Source: Parafrankia elaeagni (lineage in GTDB: Bacteria; Actinomycetota; Actinomycetes; Frankiales; Frankiaceae). From it: a DNA stretch of 47,444 nucleotides. The notes beneath the pieces are model-generated. The model did no database searches and had not been told where the DNA came from. It worked only from the letters and a program-made list of their open reading frames with translations. Position 1 is the stretch's first letter. Each line of letters opens with the position of its first letter. Shown here one piece after another: positions 1 through 8,609 of this stretch. The translations under genes were made by a program, and so were the position numbers. The stretch spans positions 59,338 through 106,781 of the forward strand of contig NZ_KB893711.1 in NCBI RefSeq assembly GCF_000374165.1, in the 5' to 3' direction.

Positions 1-346
1 GCTCCGCTCCGTCGGGTGTCTCTCCCGGGGGCGCTGATCCGGCACCCGCCGATCCGGCACCCGCCGATCCGGTGCCCCCGGCCCGGGTCCGCTCGCCGAC
101 CAGGGCATGACCGCGCATCCGGCACCAGGCCGCCACGTCGGCCGCGGCGGCGGGGTCGTCCGCCCACAGTTCGATGAGCTGACCGACGTCGACGTCACCG
201 ATGTGCCGGGCGAGCTCGATGATCGGGATCGGGCAGCGGCGGCCGCGGGCGTCCAGGACAGCCTGCGGCCGGTCGGGGGGGGTCTGACCCGGCGGGGTCT
301 GACCCGGCGGGGTGTGGCTCCGCGGGGGAGTGCTGTCGCCGGTCAC
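1..346 (-). CDS. TusA/SirA-family sulfur carrier (C-terminus beyond window)
   Basis: The reading frame starts at a GTG whose GTGA overlaps the stop of the upstream cysteine desulfurase, and it stays open to the window edge, so the protein is partial. After a Pro-rich leader of about 28 residues comes the TusA hallmark DARGRRCPIPIIEL, with the sulfur-accepting Cys at about residue 38 in a CPxP motif, then a short alpha/beta fold ending near HALVGE. TusA-family proteins take persulfide sulfur from a cysteine desulfurase. The tight overlap with the desulfurase gene supports that partnership. The tail is Gly/Ala/Ser-rich and built from 15-bp repeats. The physiological sulfur acceptor (thiouridine, molybdopterin or other) cannot be told from the sequence. 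Confidence 0.85.
   Translation of the reverse strand, partial: MTGDSTPPRSHTPPGQTPPGQTPPDRPQAVLDARGRRCPIPIIELARHIGDVDVGQLIELWADDPAAAADVAAWCRMRGHALVGERTRAGGTGSAGAGSAGAGSAPPGETPDGAE
36..80. repeat. 15-bp tandem repeat inside the TusA-like gene tail
   Basis: The unit GATCCGGCACCCGCC occurs at 36-50 and 51-65, with a diverged third copy at 66-80. It encodes repeated Gly-Ser-Ala-Gly-Ala units in the C-terminal tail of the TusA-like protein and keeps frame because it is a multiple of three. A similar 15-bp pair (GGGTCTGACCCGGCG at 280-294 and 295-309) encodes TPPGQ repeats near the N-terminus of the same protein. Confidence 0.9.
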
Positions 347-1509
347 AGTCCGGCCGCTCCGGCCCGTTCGCGCACGGCGCGCACGACGGGCGGCAGCGCG
401 GCGAGCAGGGCGTCGACGTCGGCCTCGGTGGAGTCCCGCCCGAACGAGACCCGCAGGTTCCCATGGGTGAGCGCCCCCATCGCGACGAGCACATGGCTGG
501 GCGTCAGCGTGTCCGAGGTGCAGCTCGACCCGGAGCTGACCGCGATGCCGGCCCGGTCGAGCTCCCCGAGCAGGGCCTCGCCGGCGACGTACAGACACGA
601 GAAGGCCACCACGTGCGGGAGCCTCACGGCGAGGTCGGTGCTGTCCGGCCCGAGCAGCTCGACGTCCTCGACCAGTACCGGCAGACGCTCGCGCAGCCGC
701 CTCGACCAGGCCGCCAGCTGCCGTGCCTCGGCCTCGATCTCGGTGGCCCGCACGGCCAGGGCGGCGGCGGCCGCGACGACGGCCGGCACGTTCGGGAAAC
801 CCGGGACGCGCCCGTACTCGCGTTCGTCGGCCGGCTGCGGCCCGGCCCACCGGGTGCCGGTGCGGACCACGAGGAAGCCGACACCAGGCGGCCCGCCGAA
901 CTTGTGCGCGCTCGCGGTGAGGACGTCCGCGCCCAGCTCCGCCAGGCTGACGGGCACCCGCCCGACGGTCATCGCCGCGTCGGTGACCAGGGGCACCCCG
1001 CGCTCGTGCAGCAGCCGCGCCACCTCGGCGACCGGCTGGACGGTGCCCACCTCGTGGTTGGCGTGCTGCAGGGCGGCGACCGCGGTGTCCGGGCGGTCGT
1101 CGAGAGCGGTGGCGAAGGCAGCCGGGTCGACGCGGCCGAGGCCGTCGACCCCGATCGTCACCACTTCTCCGCCGTCACCTTCGTGGCGCTGCGCGGCGTG
1201 CAGGACGCTGGAGTGTTCCACGGCACTGACCATGACCACGCCGCCGGCCCGGCGGCGGCCCGCCGCGGTGCCGAGAAGGGCCAGGTGCGCCGCCGCGGTG
1301 CCGCTGGCGGTGAAGCTGATCTCCGGGGCGCGGGCGCCCAGCACCCCGGCGACGGTCTCCCGCGCGGCGTCCAGCAGCATCCGAGCCCGGCGCCCCTCGC
1401 GGTAGAGCCGGGCGGGGTCGGCCCAGCCGTCGTCGATCGCCGCGAGAAGCGCCTCGCGGGCGACCGGATGCAGCGGCGTGGTCGACGCGTGGTCGAGATA
1501 GGCCGGCAC
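343..1509 (-). CDS. Cysteine desulfurase, NifS/IscS-like, PLP-dependent
   Basis: A 388-residue class V aminotransferase-fold enzyme that would release alanine from cysteine and hold the sulfur as a persulfide. Visible features are the N-terminal YLDHASTTP, the PLP-stacking His at about residue 99 (VEHSS), Asp177 in TDAA, the Schiff-base Lys203 in SAHKFGGPPG and the loop Cys330 in SSGSSCTS. Two family positions differ: the usual Gln after DAA is Met180, and the usual R-x-G-T-E-N segment reads GRVPGFPNVP. The start is a GTG preceded by TAGCGT at exactly leaderless spacing. The TusA-like gene follows with a 4-nt overlap. In Streptomyces I recall a fused desulfurase/TusA protein at this location; here they are two genes. 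Confidence 0.9.
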   Translation of the reverse strand: MPAYLDHASTTPLHPVAREALLAAIDDGWADPARLYREGRRARMLLDAARETVAGVLGARAPEISFTASGTAAAHLALLGTAAGRRRAGGVVMVSAVEHSSVLHAAQRHEGDGGEVVTIGVDGLGRVDPAAFATALDDRPDTAVAALQHANHEVGTVQPVAEVARLLHERGVPLVTDAAMTVGRVPVSLAELGADVLTASAHKFGGPPGVGFLVVRTGTRWAGPQPADEREYGRVPGFPNVPAVVAAAAALAVRATEIEAEARQLAAWSRRLRERLPVLVEDVELLGPDSTDLAVRLPHVVAFSCLYVAGEALLGELDRAGIAVSSGSSCTSDTLTPSHVLVAMGALTHGNLRVSFGRDSTEADVDALLAALPPVVRAVRERAGAAGL

Positions 1510-1940
1510 GAGAGTGACGCTACGCCCGTTGCGGAGTAACCGGGCTCACCCGCCGGAGCACGGCCGGGGCATTCGCGCAGCGGAGGGGCCTGGAACAGAA
1601 AGGCCTTGCGGGGCGTCGACCGGAAAGCGGGAGGCCCACACACCTGTCGGGGGCCGGACGGGGCGGGTGGTTGGCCCGGATCAAGGGCCCTGGGGCCTGT
1701 CCACGACGCCCCGCGGGTCGTGTCTCACAGCTCCGGACGGGGCCTGCGGCGAGAAGCTCGTCCGCTGCTGGGATACGCTGCTGCCGCACCATCTACAGCG
1801 TGTCGAAGACAGTCGGAAGACGAAGCAGCGAGGCCGGTTGGACCGGCCGGCCCGCGAAGCGTTTACGCGGTCGCGAGGCGTTGGCGGAACCTGAATCCGC
1901 CCACAGCCGCGCGCCCGCTAGTCGTGGGAGGCAGGACCTG
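1510..1940. other. Divergent intergenic region between cysteine desulfurase and ctaC
   Basis: About 430 bp without a convincing gene. It holds the desulfurase promoter at its left end and a candidate -10 box TACGCT at 1774-1779 (plus strand) that could serve the ctaC operon with a leader of about 160 nt. The frame of ctaC stays open upstream through much of it, but the translated sequence is not conserved-looking. Confidence 0.5.
1517..1522 (-). promoter_or_regulatory. -10 box of a probable leaderless promoter (cysteine desulfurase)
   Basis: On the minus strand TAGCGT lies 7 nt before the GTG at 1509 with no Shine-Dalgarno between. With the usual 6-7 nt from -10 box to transcription start, the mRNA would begin at the start codon. 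Inferred from pattern and spacing only. Confidence 0.55.
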
Positions 1941-2858
1941 GTGAGGAGATCCTTCGGTCGGACCCGGCCGTCGCTCGCGGATGTCGAGGACACGCCGATG
2001 GCCCCGGCTGACACCGCTGACGCGGACGAGCTGGCGAGCCGTCGGGTTGGACACCGACGGCCGGCCCGGCGCCGCGTGGGCGCGCGCATGGGCGCCATGC
2101 TGGCGGCCGTAGGGCTGCTGGCTACCGCCTGCGACGTCCCCAACTTTGGATTCCCGGACGGTGTGACCAACCACACCCCGCGGATCCTGAACATGTGGCA
2201 GGGCTCGGTGATCGCCGCCCTGGCCGTCGGTGTGTTCGTATGGGCTCTCATCTTCTACGCGGTCGTCGTGTTCCGGAAGCGCAGTGATGTTCTGCCGCGC
2301 CAGGTCCGGTACAACCTTCCCGTTGAGATCCTTTACACCGTCGTGCCGGTTGTGATCGTGGCCGGCCTCTTCTACTACACCGCCCGTGACGAGACCGAGA
2401 TCACCAAGCTCTCGGACAATCCCGACGTCACGGTGAACGTCATCGGTTTCCGGTGGAACTGGCAGTTCCAGTACCTCGACACCGGCAAGGAGCCGGGCAC
2501 CAACCAGGTCGAGGTCACCGGCCGCCCCGGTGAGGCGCCGGTGCTGGTGCTGCCCGAGGGCCGGTCGATCCGGTTCGTGCTCACCTCGCCGGACGTGATC
2601 CACTCGTTCTGGGTGCCCGAGTTCCTGTTCAAGCGGGACGTCGTCCCCGGGCGCATCAACGAGTTCGAGCTCACCGCGACGGAGACCGGGACCTTCGTCG
2701 GTCGATGTGCCGAGCTGTGCGGTACCGACCACGACCGGATGACGTTCTACGTACAGGTCGTGCCCGGTGCCGAGTACGACCGCTTCATCGAGGAACGGGA
2801 GAGCGCCGCGATCAGCGCGTCGCCGTCCTCCGGCGCCACCACCGGGAGTGTCCAGTGA
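1941..2858 (+). CDS. ctaC: Cytochrome c oxidase subunit II (aa3 type)
   Basis: A 305-residue CuA subunit of the terminal oxidase, which receives electrons from the diheme cytochrome of the bc complex. A lipoprotein-type signal ends at LLATAC (Cys64), followed by two membrane helices at about 86-112 and 128-147. The periplasmic cupredoxin domain carries the CuA ligands His221 ([11 protein letters not shown]) and Cys256, Cys260, His264 and Met267 in [15 protein letters not shown] at 1941 is preceded by GGGAGG at 1926-1931. An ATG at 1998 behind GAGGA is a second possibility, and both retain the signal peptide. It is first in ctaC-ctaD-ctaF, with stop and next start overlapping as GTGA. Confidence 0.95.
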   Translation: MRRSFGRTRPSLADVEDTPMAPADTADADELASRRVGHRRPARRRVGARMGAMLAAVGLLATACDVPNFGFPDGVTNHTPRILNMWQGSVIAALAVGVFVWALIFYAVVVFRKRSDVLPRQVRYNLPVEILYTVVPVVIVAGLFYYTARDETEITKLSDNPDVTVNVIGFRWNWQFQYLDTGKEPGTNQVEVTGRPGEAPVLVLPEGRSIRFVLTSPDVIHSFWVPEFLFKRDVVPGRINEFELTATETGTFVGRCAELCGTDHDRMTFYVQVVPGAEYDRFIEERESAAISASPSSGATTGSVQ

Positions 2859-4564
2859 CCCTTCTGCACGAGTCGCCCGCCGGGCCGGCCGGGCACGCAC
2901 ACGACTCGGCGGACACGCACTACAAGCCGCCGATCACGAGCCTGCTCGGCTACCTGCGGACGACGTCCCACAAAGACATCGCGATCATGTACTTCCTGAC
3001 GTCGTTCGCGTTCTTCGTCATCGCAGGCATCCTCGCGGTCTTCATCCGTGGCGAGCTGGCCCGCCCGGGCCTGCAGTACTTCTCCAACGAGCAGTACAAC
3101 CAGTTCTTCACCATGCACGGCACGCTCATGCTGCTGATGTTCGCGACGCCGCTGGCGTTCGCGTTCGCCAACTACCTGGTGCCGCTGCAGATCGGCGCGC
3201 CCGACGTCGCCTTCCCGCGGCTGAACGCGCTGTCGTACTGGCTGTTCCTGTTCGGCAGCCTCACCGTCTTCACCGGGTTCGTGACCCCGGGCGGGGCGGC
3301 CTCCTTCGGCTGGTTCGCCTACGCGCCGCTGAGTAGCCAGGTGTACTCGCCGGGCGTCGGCTCCGACCTGTGGGTGCTGGGCCTCACGGTGCAGGGTCTC
3401 GGCACCATTCTCGGTGCCGTCAACTTCATCACCACGATCCTGTGCATGCGTGCCCCCGGCATGACGATGTTCCGGATGCCGATCTTCTGCTGGAACCTGC
3501 TGGTCACCTCGATCCTGGTGCTGGTGGCGTTCCCGGTGCTGGCCGCCGCGCTGCTGGCACTGGCCGCGGACCGAAGGTTCGGGTCACATATCTTCGCCGC
3601 CGAGAACGGCGGCGCGATGCTGTGGCAGCACCTGTTCTGGTTCTTCGGGCATCCCGAGGTGTACATCATCGCGCTGCCGTTCTTCGGCATCATCAGCGAG
3701 ATCATCCCGGTGTTCTCCCGCAAGCCGCTCTTCGGCTACAAGGGCCTGGTGTTCGCCACCGTCGGCATCGGCGCCCTGTCCGTCGCGGTGTGGGCGCACC
3801 ACATGTTCGTCACCGGTGCCGTGCTGCTGCCGTTCTTCGCCTTCCTGTCGTTCCTGATCGCGGTGCCCACCGGGATCAAGTTCTTCAACTGGATCGGCAC
3901 GATGTGGCGCGGGCAACTCAGCTTCGAGGCACCGATGCTCTTCGCCGTCGGCTTCCTCGTGACGTTCCTGTTCGGTGGTCTGACCGGTGTGCTGCTCGCC
4001 AGCCCGCCGATCGACTTCCACGTGAGTGACAGCTACTTCGTGGTCGGGCACTTCCACTACGTCGTCGCCGGTCTCATGTTCGCCGCCTTCGCCGGGGTCT
4101 ACTTCTGGTTCCCGAAGGTCACCGGGCGGATGCTGAACGAGAAGCTCGCGAAGCTGCACTTCTGGTCGCTGTTCCTCGGTTTCAACGCGACCTTCCTGGT
4201 GTTCCACTGGCTGGGCACCCAGGGCATGCCGCGGCGGTTCGCGGACTATGGCCCGAACGACGGTTTCACCACCCTCAACACCGTCGCGACGGCCGGTTCG
4301 TTCCTGATGGGCCTCTCGACGTTGCCGCTGCTCTACAACCTGTGGTACTCCTACCGCAAGGGTCCGGTCGCGGCGGTCGATGACCCGTGGGGCTTCTCCA
4401 ACTCGCTGGAGTGGGCGACGTCCTGCCCGCCGCCTCGGCACAACTTCCGGTCCCTGCCGCGGATCCGCTCCGAGCGCCCGGCGTTCGACCTGCACTTCCC
4501 GGGGGCCGCGGGCAAGGCGGATTATCACGCCACACCGGAACTGGGTCAGGGAGCAGCGCGATGA
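2855..4564 (+). CDS. ctaD: Cytochrome c oxidase subunit I
   Basis: A 569-residue, twelve-helix heme-copper oxidase catalytic subunit that reduces oxygen and pumps protons. Metal ligands are visible: His88 in TMHGT for low-spin heme a, the CuB histidine His266 with the cross-linking Tyr270 in GHPEVY, the His-His pair at 315-316, and His399/His401 in GHFHYVV. Together these are diagnostic of an A-type oxidase. Translation starts at a GTG that overlaps the ctaC stop, which implies coupling. Its own stop overlaps the ctaF start as ATGA. Length and motifs are normal for actinobacteria. Confidence 0.97.
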   Translation: MTLLHESPAGPAGHAHDSADTHYKPPITSLLGYLRTTSHKDIAIMYFLTSFAFFVIAGILAVFIRGELARPGLQYFSNEQYNQFFTMHGTLMLLMFATPLAFAFANYLVPLQIGAPDVAFPRLNALSYWLFLFGSLTVFTGFVTPGGAASFGWFAYAPLSSQVYSPGVGSDLWVLGLTVQGLGTILGAVNFITTILCMRAPGMTMFRMPIFCWNLLVTSILVLVAFPVLAAALLALAADRRFGSHIFAAENGGAMLWQHLFWFFGHPEVYIIALPFFGIISEIIPVFSRKPLFGYKGLVFATVGIGALSVAVWAHHMFVTGAVLLPFFAFLSFLIAVPTGIKFFNWIGTMWRGQLSFEAPMLFAVGFLVTFLFGGLTGVLLASPPIDFHVSDSYFVVGHFHYVVAGLMFAAFAGVYFWFPKVTGRMLNEKLAKLHFWSLFLGFNATFLVFHWLGTQGMPRRFADYGPNDGFTTLNTVATAGSFLMGLSTLPLLYNLWYSYRKGPVAAVDDPWGFSNSLEWATSCPPPRHNFRSLPRIRSERPAFDLHFPGAAGKADYHATPELGQGAAR

Positions 4565-4977
4565 AGATCGAAGGCTTCATCTTCAACTTCTTCGGCATCT
4601 TCGCCGGGGCGGTTGCCCTGGTCTACTGGTTCTGGGCGAAGGACCCGACCGGTACCGCCGCACTCACCCTGTGCGCGGGCCTGGGCTTCCTCGTCGGCGG
4701 CTACCTGGTCTTCACCGGCCGCCGGATCGGCATGCGCCCGCAGGACCTGCCGGACGCGGAGGTCGTCGACGGCGCCGGGGAGCTCGGGCACTTCACCCCG
4801 GGCAGCTACTACCCGTTCTTCCTCGGCGCGAGCGCGTCGGTCACCGCCATGGGGCTCGCCTTCGGGATCTGGCTGAGCATCCTGGGCGCTGTTCTGACGT
4901 TCGCCTTCGCCGTCTGCCTGGTCATGGAGAACTTCTGGCACCCGGCGCTGCCTGAGGACGAGGTGCCGACGCACTGA
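4561..4977 (+). CDS. ctaF: Cytochrome c oxidase polypeptide 4, actinobacterial type
   Basis: A 138-residue membrane protein with four predicted helices (about 6-26, 34-53, 85-104 and 106-126) separated by a hydrophilic loop containing the [13 protein letters not shown] segment. This matches the actinobacterial subunit IV of the aa3 oxidase, an accessory subunit without redox cofactors. Its ATG overlaps the ctaD stop (ATGA), so the three genes form one translationally coupled operon. A strong bidirectional hairpin lies about 80 nt downstream. Confidence 0.93.
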   Translation: MKIEGFIFNFFGIFAGAVALVYWFWAKDPTGTAALTLCAGLGFLVGGYLVFTGRRIGMRPQDLPDAEVVDGAGELGHFTPGSYYPFFLGASASVTAMGLAFGIWLSILGAVLTFAFAVCLVMENFWHPALPEDEVPTH

Positions 4978-5058
4978 CAGGCGCGCCGGGCACCGAGCGC
5001 GAGGCGCCGAGCACCTGTGCGGCGCCACGCGCGAGGTTCCGAGCCGTCGGCCGTGCAC

Positions 5059-5102
5059 AAGGGCCGCTGCCCCAGGTCCGTCACCCGGGGCAGCGGCCCT
5101 TT
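5059..5102. terminator. Bidirectional intrinsic terminator after ctaF and trpD
   Basis: The arms GGGCCGCTGCCCC (5061-5073) and GGGGCAGCGGCCC (5087-5099) pair perfectly, with AA before and TTT after, and a 13-nt loop. It lies between convergent ctaF and trpD and can end both transcripts. Confidence 0.9.
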
Positions 5103-5113
5103 GTCGTGGGTCC

Positions 5114-5153
5114 TCGCAGATCCTCGTGATCTCTCGCGGATCCTCGTGATCTG
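5114..5153. repeat. 20-bp tandem direct repeat downstream of trpD
   Basis: Two adjacent 20-bp copies (5114-5133 and 5134-5153) share the core GATCCTCGTGATCT and differ at two positions. They sit in the convergent intergenic region next to the terminator. No function is evident. Confidence 0.75.
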
Positions 5154-5196
5154 TCGTGCCCTGTCCGGCCTCGGCTGGTCCGGCGGGCGGGTGCGG

Positions 5197-6450
5197 TCAG
5201 CCGCGGGCCTTCGCCGCGGTCTGGCTGGCCTCCGCCCAGCGACGCAGCGCCTCCGCCGCGGCACCCGAGTCGATCGCCGCCGCGGCGCGGCCGAGCTGCG
5301 CCCCCAGCTGCTCCGTGACCGGGGCCTCGGTCGGCCCGACGGCGGCAACCAGGGCCGCCGCGGTGGCGAGCAGGACGGCGTCACGCACCGGCCCGGTCTC
5401 CCCGGCGAGGATGGTCCGGGCCACCTGGGCGTTGTAGGCGGCGTCGGCACCGCGCAGGGCGGTCGCGTCGGGTGTGGCGATGCCGAGGTCGCGCGGGTCG
5501 AAACGGTCCCGGCGCACCCGCGCCCGCTCCTGCCCGCCGGGCGGGGCGGTCACGACCCAGACAGTGGACGGCATCGCGGTGGTGAGCTCGTCCAGCCCGT
5601 CGTCGCCGCGGAAGACCAGGCCCCGGGTGCCCCGGTCAGCCAGGACGTCCGCGACGATCGGGGCGAGCCGGGCATCGGCGACGCCGATCGTCTGGGCACC
5701 CGGCCGGGCCGGGTTCGCCAGCGGGCCGAGGATGTTGAACGCGGTCTGGACACCCAGCTCTCCGCGGATCGCCCCGACGTGGCGCATGGCCGGGTGGAAG
5801 ACCGGCGCGAAGCAGAAGGCTATCCCGGCGCTGGACAGGCAGGCCTCGACCCCGGCCGGCGGCAGGTCGATCACCACCCCGAGCTCGGACAGGACGTCCG
5901 CCGATCCGCTTGCCGACGACGCGGCGCGGTTGCCGTGCTTGACGACCGTGACCCCGGCGCCGGCGGCGACGATCGCCGCCATCGTCGAGAGGTTCACCGT
6001 GTTGGAGCGGTCGCCGCCGGTGCCGCAGGTGTCGACGGCGCCGGCCCGCAGCTCGTCGGAGAGGGCGAGGGTCTCGCCGACGCCGAGCATCGCGCGGATC
6101 AGCCCGCCGATCTCCTGCGCGGTCTCGCCCTTGGCTCGCAGCGCGATGATGAAACCGGCGATCTGGGCGGGCGTGGCCAGCCCGCCCATGATCTGTGCCA
6201 TCGCCCAGGTGGTCTGGTCGGCGGTCAGCGGCTCGCCGGAGATCAGCAGGCTGATCAGGTCGGGCCAGCTCTGCGCGGCTCGCCGGCCGCTGCCGGCCGC
6301 CCCGCTGCCGGCGGCGGCCGGAGCGGGGGTCGTGGGAGCGGTGCCGGTGGGCGCGCCGGGGTCAGGTGCGGTCGTGGAGTGCGTGGACGCCTCGGCGGCT
6401 GCGCCGGACGGCACCGCCCTGGCCTGACGCGGTGCCGATGTGCTCGTCAT
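5197..6450 (-). CDS. trpD: Anthranilate phosphoribosyltransferase
   Basis: A 417-residue enzyme that transfers phosphoribosyl from PRPP to anthranilate in tryptophan synthesis. The N-terminal helical domain begins near residue 60 (SWPDLISLLISG). The PRPP loop GTGGD is at 143-147, KHGNRA at 171-176, and the acidic metal-binding part GDDGLDEL lies in the C-terminal half. A leader of about 60 Ala/Pro/Thr-rich residues precedes the conserved domain, so a shorter start is possible, though no better-placed start was seen. It lies 17 nt downstream of a receiver-like gene on the same strand. In Mycobacterium, trpD is also next to ctaE, so the location is conserved and not part of a trp operon. Confidence 0.94.
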   Translation of the reverse strand: MTSTSAPRQARAVPSGAAAEASTHSTTAPDPGAPTGTAPTTPAPAAAGSGAAGSGRRAAQSWPDLISLLISGEPLTADQTTWAMAQIMGGLATPAQIAGFIIALRAKGETAQEIGGLIRAMLGVGETLALSDELRAGAVDTCGTGGDRSNTVNLSTMAAIVAAGAGVTVVKHGNRAASSASGSADVLSELGVVIDLPPAGVEACLSSAGIAFCFAPVFHPAMRHVGAIRGELGVQTAFNILGPLANPARPGAQTIGVADARLAPIVADVLADRGTRGLVFRGDDGLDELTTAMPSTVWVVTAPPGGQERARVRRDRFDPRDLGIATPDATALRGADAAYNAQVARTILAGETGPVRDAVLLATAAALVAAVGPTEAPVTEQLGAQLGRAAAAIDSGAAAEALRRWAEASQTAAKARG

Positions 6451-6467
6451 GACGGGGTCCACCCGGC

Positions 6468-6893
6468 CTAGTGGGCGCGGGTGTTGACCACCGGCCGGCG
6501 GACCGCCGAGCCGGTCGCACGCTCCCGGAGCAGGCCGACGACCGCGTCGGTGAGCGCGCCCGGGTCGACGGGATGGCTGACCACCGCGTCGGCCTGCGAC
6601 CAGGTCGCCAGCCAGCGGTCGTCGCGCCGGGCGACCAGCAGCAGCGTGGGCGGGCAGTCCGCCACCTCGTTCTTGAGCTGGCGGCACAGCCCCATCCCGC
6701 CGGACGGCGTGGCCTCGGCGTCCAGGATGCACAGGTCGGCCTCGCCATGGTCGACGGCGTCGATGAGGGTCGCCGCGTCGGACACCTCGACGAACTCGAT
6801 CTCGTCGAGGTCGGCCGCGGGCCGGCGCCCGACGGCCGCCAGGACACGCGCTCGGACGTCGGGCTTGCTCGCGTAGACGAGAACGGTGCTCAT
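6468..6893 (-). CDS. Atypical response-regulator receiver protein
   Basis: A 141-residue single-domain protein resembling a CheY-like receiver. It starts STVLVYASK, has a candidate phospho-acceptor Asp58 in CILDAE, and ends the fold with VVSHPVDPGAL. The usual N-terminal acidic pair is missing (ASKPD instead), and the conserved Lys before Pro is His107. This suggests altered or absent phosphorylation-driven switching. There is no output domain, and no histidine kinase lies nearby. It is transcribed with trpD (17-nt gap) and diverges from the fur gene. The family assignment is by pattern, so confidence in a regulatory role is moderate. Confidence 0.7.
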   Translation of the reverse strand: MSTVLVYASKPDVRARVLAAVGRRPAADLDEIEFVEVSDAATLIDAVDHGEADLCILDAEATPSGGMGLCRQLKNEVADCPPTLLLVARRDDRWLATWSQADAVVSHPVDPGALTDAVVGLLRERATGSAVRRPVVNTRAH

Positions 6894-7396
6894 GGCGTCC
6901 ACGGGCCTCTCGGATGGGCGACCGCCGTGGGCGGCGATCGGGAACGACTGCCGGTACGGGCACTGCGTGGGCACCGGTCCCCGGCGGCGGCCCCGGGCGT
7001 CGCCGCGCAGGGCGGCCGCCGCACAGGGTGCCGGCCGTGGTGTCGGACGTCCCACCGGCCCGGTATCCGCTCCGAAGGCTATCTGTTCGCGGCGTGCCGG
7101 TCGCGTGCCCATCCGGGTCACCGGCGCCGGGTGGCGGCCGGTACGGTCAGGGCCGTCGCAGACGGGGACATCGCCGCGGGGGCCGTCAGGCCGGCCCGGC
7201 CCCGGGGCTGGCGGAGTGCCGGCGGTGGATCGGTGGCCGGACCTCCGGGTCCGGAGGAGTTTGCCATCGGACACCGTCAGGCGTGATACTGATACTCGTT
7301 CTCAACGATTGTCCGAGTGCCCGTCCCGGCCGTGCCTCCCGCGGGACCTGTGCGCGGGCGGGCGCCGACCGACCGACCGATGACGGACGTGACCCG
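6894..7396. other. Divergent regulatory region between receiver gene and fur-family gene
   Basis: About 500 bp without a convincing coding sequence. Its right end is the only AT-richer patch and contains the Fur-box-like element at 7285-7303. The remainder is very GC-rich and holds nothing I can name. Confidence 0.5.
7285..7303. promoter_or_regulatory. Fur-box-like operator
   Basis: GATACTGATACTCGTTCTC matches the classical 19-bp Fur consensus GATAATGATAATCATTATC at 15 of 19 positions. All four mismatches are A-to-C or A-to-G changes expected in a GC-rich genome. It lies 94 bp before the fur-family start, consistent with autoregulation and possible control of the rubrerythrin gene. Confidence 0.7.
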
Positions 7397-7825
7397 ATGC
7401 CGGAGCGAACCGAACTACGCCTCACCCCCCAGCGCGGAGCCGTGCTGGAGGTGCTGAAGGCCGCCGCCGACCATCCCACGGCGGCCGAGGTCTACGAGCG
7501 CGTGCGGGTCGCTGCCCCTGGTATCGGCAGCGCCACGGTGTACCGCGCGCTCGCGTTGCTGGTGGCGACCGGGCACGCCCTCGAACTGAGCCTCGGGGAC
7601 GGCACGGCAGCCAGGTACGACGCGAACACCAGCCGGCACGACCACGCCGTGTGCGAACGGTGTGGCCGGGCGGTGGACATCGACCAGCCCGTCCCCGACG
7701 GGATGGTGGCCGAGATCGCACGGCGGTCCGGCTTCACGATCACCGGGTACGACCTGCAGTTCCGTGGTCTGTGCCCGGAGTGTCAGTCCGGCGGCGCGGG
7801 CCAGGGCCCGGGCCGGCGGCAGTGA
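7397..7825 (+). CDS. Fur/PerR-family metal-dependent repressor
   Basis: A 142-residue regulator with the Fur winged-helix N-terminus ([12 protein letters not shown], then [12 protein letters not shown] as recognition helix), followed by the metal-binding and dimerisation domain. Metal ligands visible are HDH at 81-83, CERC at 86-89 and CPEC at 126-129, the paired CxxC structural-zinc sites typical of PerR and many Fur proteins. It is followed 35 nt later by rubrerythrin, a peroxide-reducing diiron protein, which favours a PerR-like peroxide or iron sensor over Zur. No SD is obvious in front of the ATG. The subfamily cannot be fixed without structural comparison. Confidence 0.88.
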   Translation: MPERTELRLTPQRGAVLEVLKAAADHPTAAEVYERVRVAAPGIGSATVYRALALLVATGHALELSLGDGTAARYDANTSRHDHAVCERCGRAVDIDQPVPDGMVAEIARRSGFTITGYDLQFRGLCPECQSGGAGQGPGRRQ

Positions 7826-7860
7826 TCGAAACAATGATGACGTCCATGGAGGAACTCCGC

Positions 7861-8301
7861 ATGCCGAAGCTTGACGGCACCAAGACCCACGAGAACCTCA
7901 AGGAGGCCTTCGCCGGCGAGAGCCAGGCCAACCGCCGCTACCTGTACTTCGCCCGCCGGGCGGACATCGAGGGGCTGACCGAGGCCGCGGGCCTCTTCCG
8001 TGACACGGCCGAGGGCGAGACCGGCCACGCGTTCGGTCACCTCGACTTCCTCGCCGAGGTCGGCGACCCGGCGACGGGCGAGCCGATCGGCAAGACGGCC
8101 AAGAACCTGGCGAGCGCCGTGGCCGGCGAGACCTACGAGTTCACCGCGATGTACCCGGGCTTCGCGAAGACCGCCCGCGAGGAGGGCTTCGAGGAGGTCG
8201 CCGACTGGTTCGCCACGCTGGCGCGCGCCGAGAAGACCCACGCCGGCCGCTTCAAGAAGGCCCTCGACGCGGTGGTCGCCGAGGAGACCGCGGACGCCTG
8301 A
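7861..8301 (+). CDS. Rubrerythrin-family diiron protein lacking a rubredoxin domain
   Basis: A 146-residue four-helix-bundle ferritin-like protein. Diiron-ligand pattern residues are Glu20 ([10 protein letters not shown]), Glu53 and His56 (EGETGH), Glu90/Glu93 (AGETYEF) and Glu124/His127 (AEKTH). The C-terminal rubredoxin domain of classical rubrerythrin is absent and the protein contains no cysteine, so an external electron donor is needed for peroxide reduction. The ATG follows a clear SD (GGAGGA, 7 nt away). It is likely cotranscribed with the fur-family gene and ended by a stable hairpin. Role in hydrogen peroxide detoxification or iron handling is inferred from the family. Confidence 0.92.
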   Translation: MPKLDGTKTHENLKEAFAGESQANRRYLYFARRADIEGLTEAAGLFRDTAEGETGHAFGHLDFLAEVGDPATGEPIGKTAKNLASAVAGETYEFTAMYPGFAKTAREEGFEEVADWFATLARAEKTHAGRFKKALDAVVAEETADA

Positions 8302-8339
8302 TCGCGGCCGTGTTCCCGGGCGGTTCGCACCGCCCCCAC

Positions 8340-8379
8340 GGCCGGGGGCGGCACGGGGAAACCCGGGCCGCCCCCGGCC
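8340..8379. terminator. Hairpin terminator after rubrerythrin
   Basis: GGCCGGGGGCGGC (8340-8352) pairs perfectly with GCCGCCCCCGGCC (8367-8379) around a 14-nt loop. There is no U-run, as is common in high-GC actinobacteria. Confidence 0.7.
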
Positions 8380-8609
8380 GGGAGCCGGGGCTGGGAGGCC
8401 CGTCTCGACGGGCTGTCCAGCCCCGGAGCTCCGGCACATCGACTCACCGGGGCCCGGGAGCCTCGACACCCGGTACGTCCGGCTCTCCCGGTACCTTTTC
8501 GGATGCCCGCCGCGGTCCGTGAGCCCCTGGCCTCTCTGCGTCCTCGCGCCCCGCAGGAGACACCGGCGGGTACGAGGACGGGCGGCGCGACGGGGCAGGA
8601 GGCGGCACG

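Noticed and set aside
1671-1940. Upstream extension of ctaC by 90 codons
   Set aside because: The extra residues are not family-like, and the GTG at 1941 has a good SD just before the lipoprotein signal.
5114-5153. 20-bp direct repeat as an attachment site
   Set aside because: No integrase, tRNA or mobile gene lies nearby, and the two copies are immediately adjacent.
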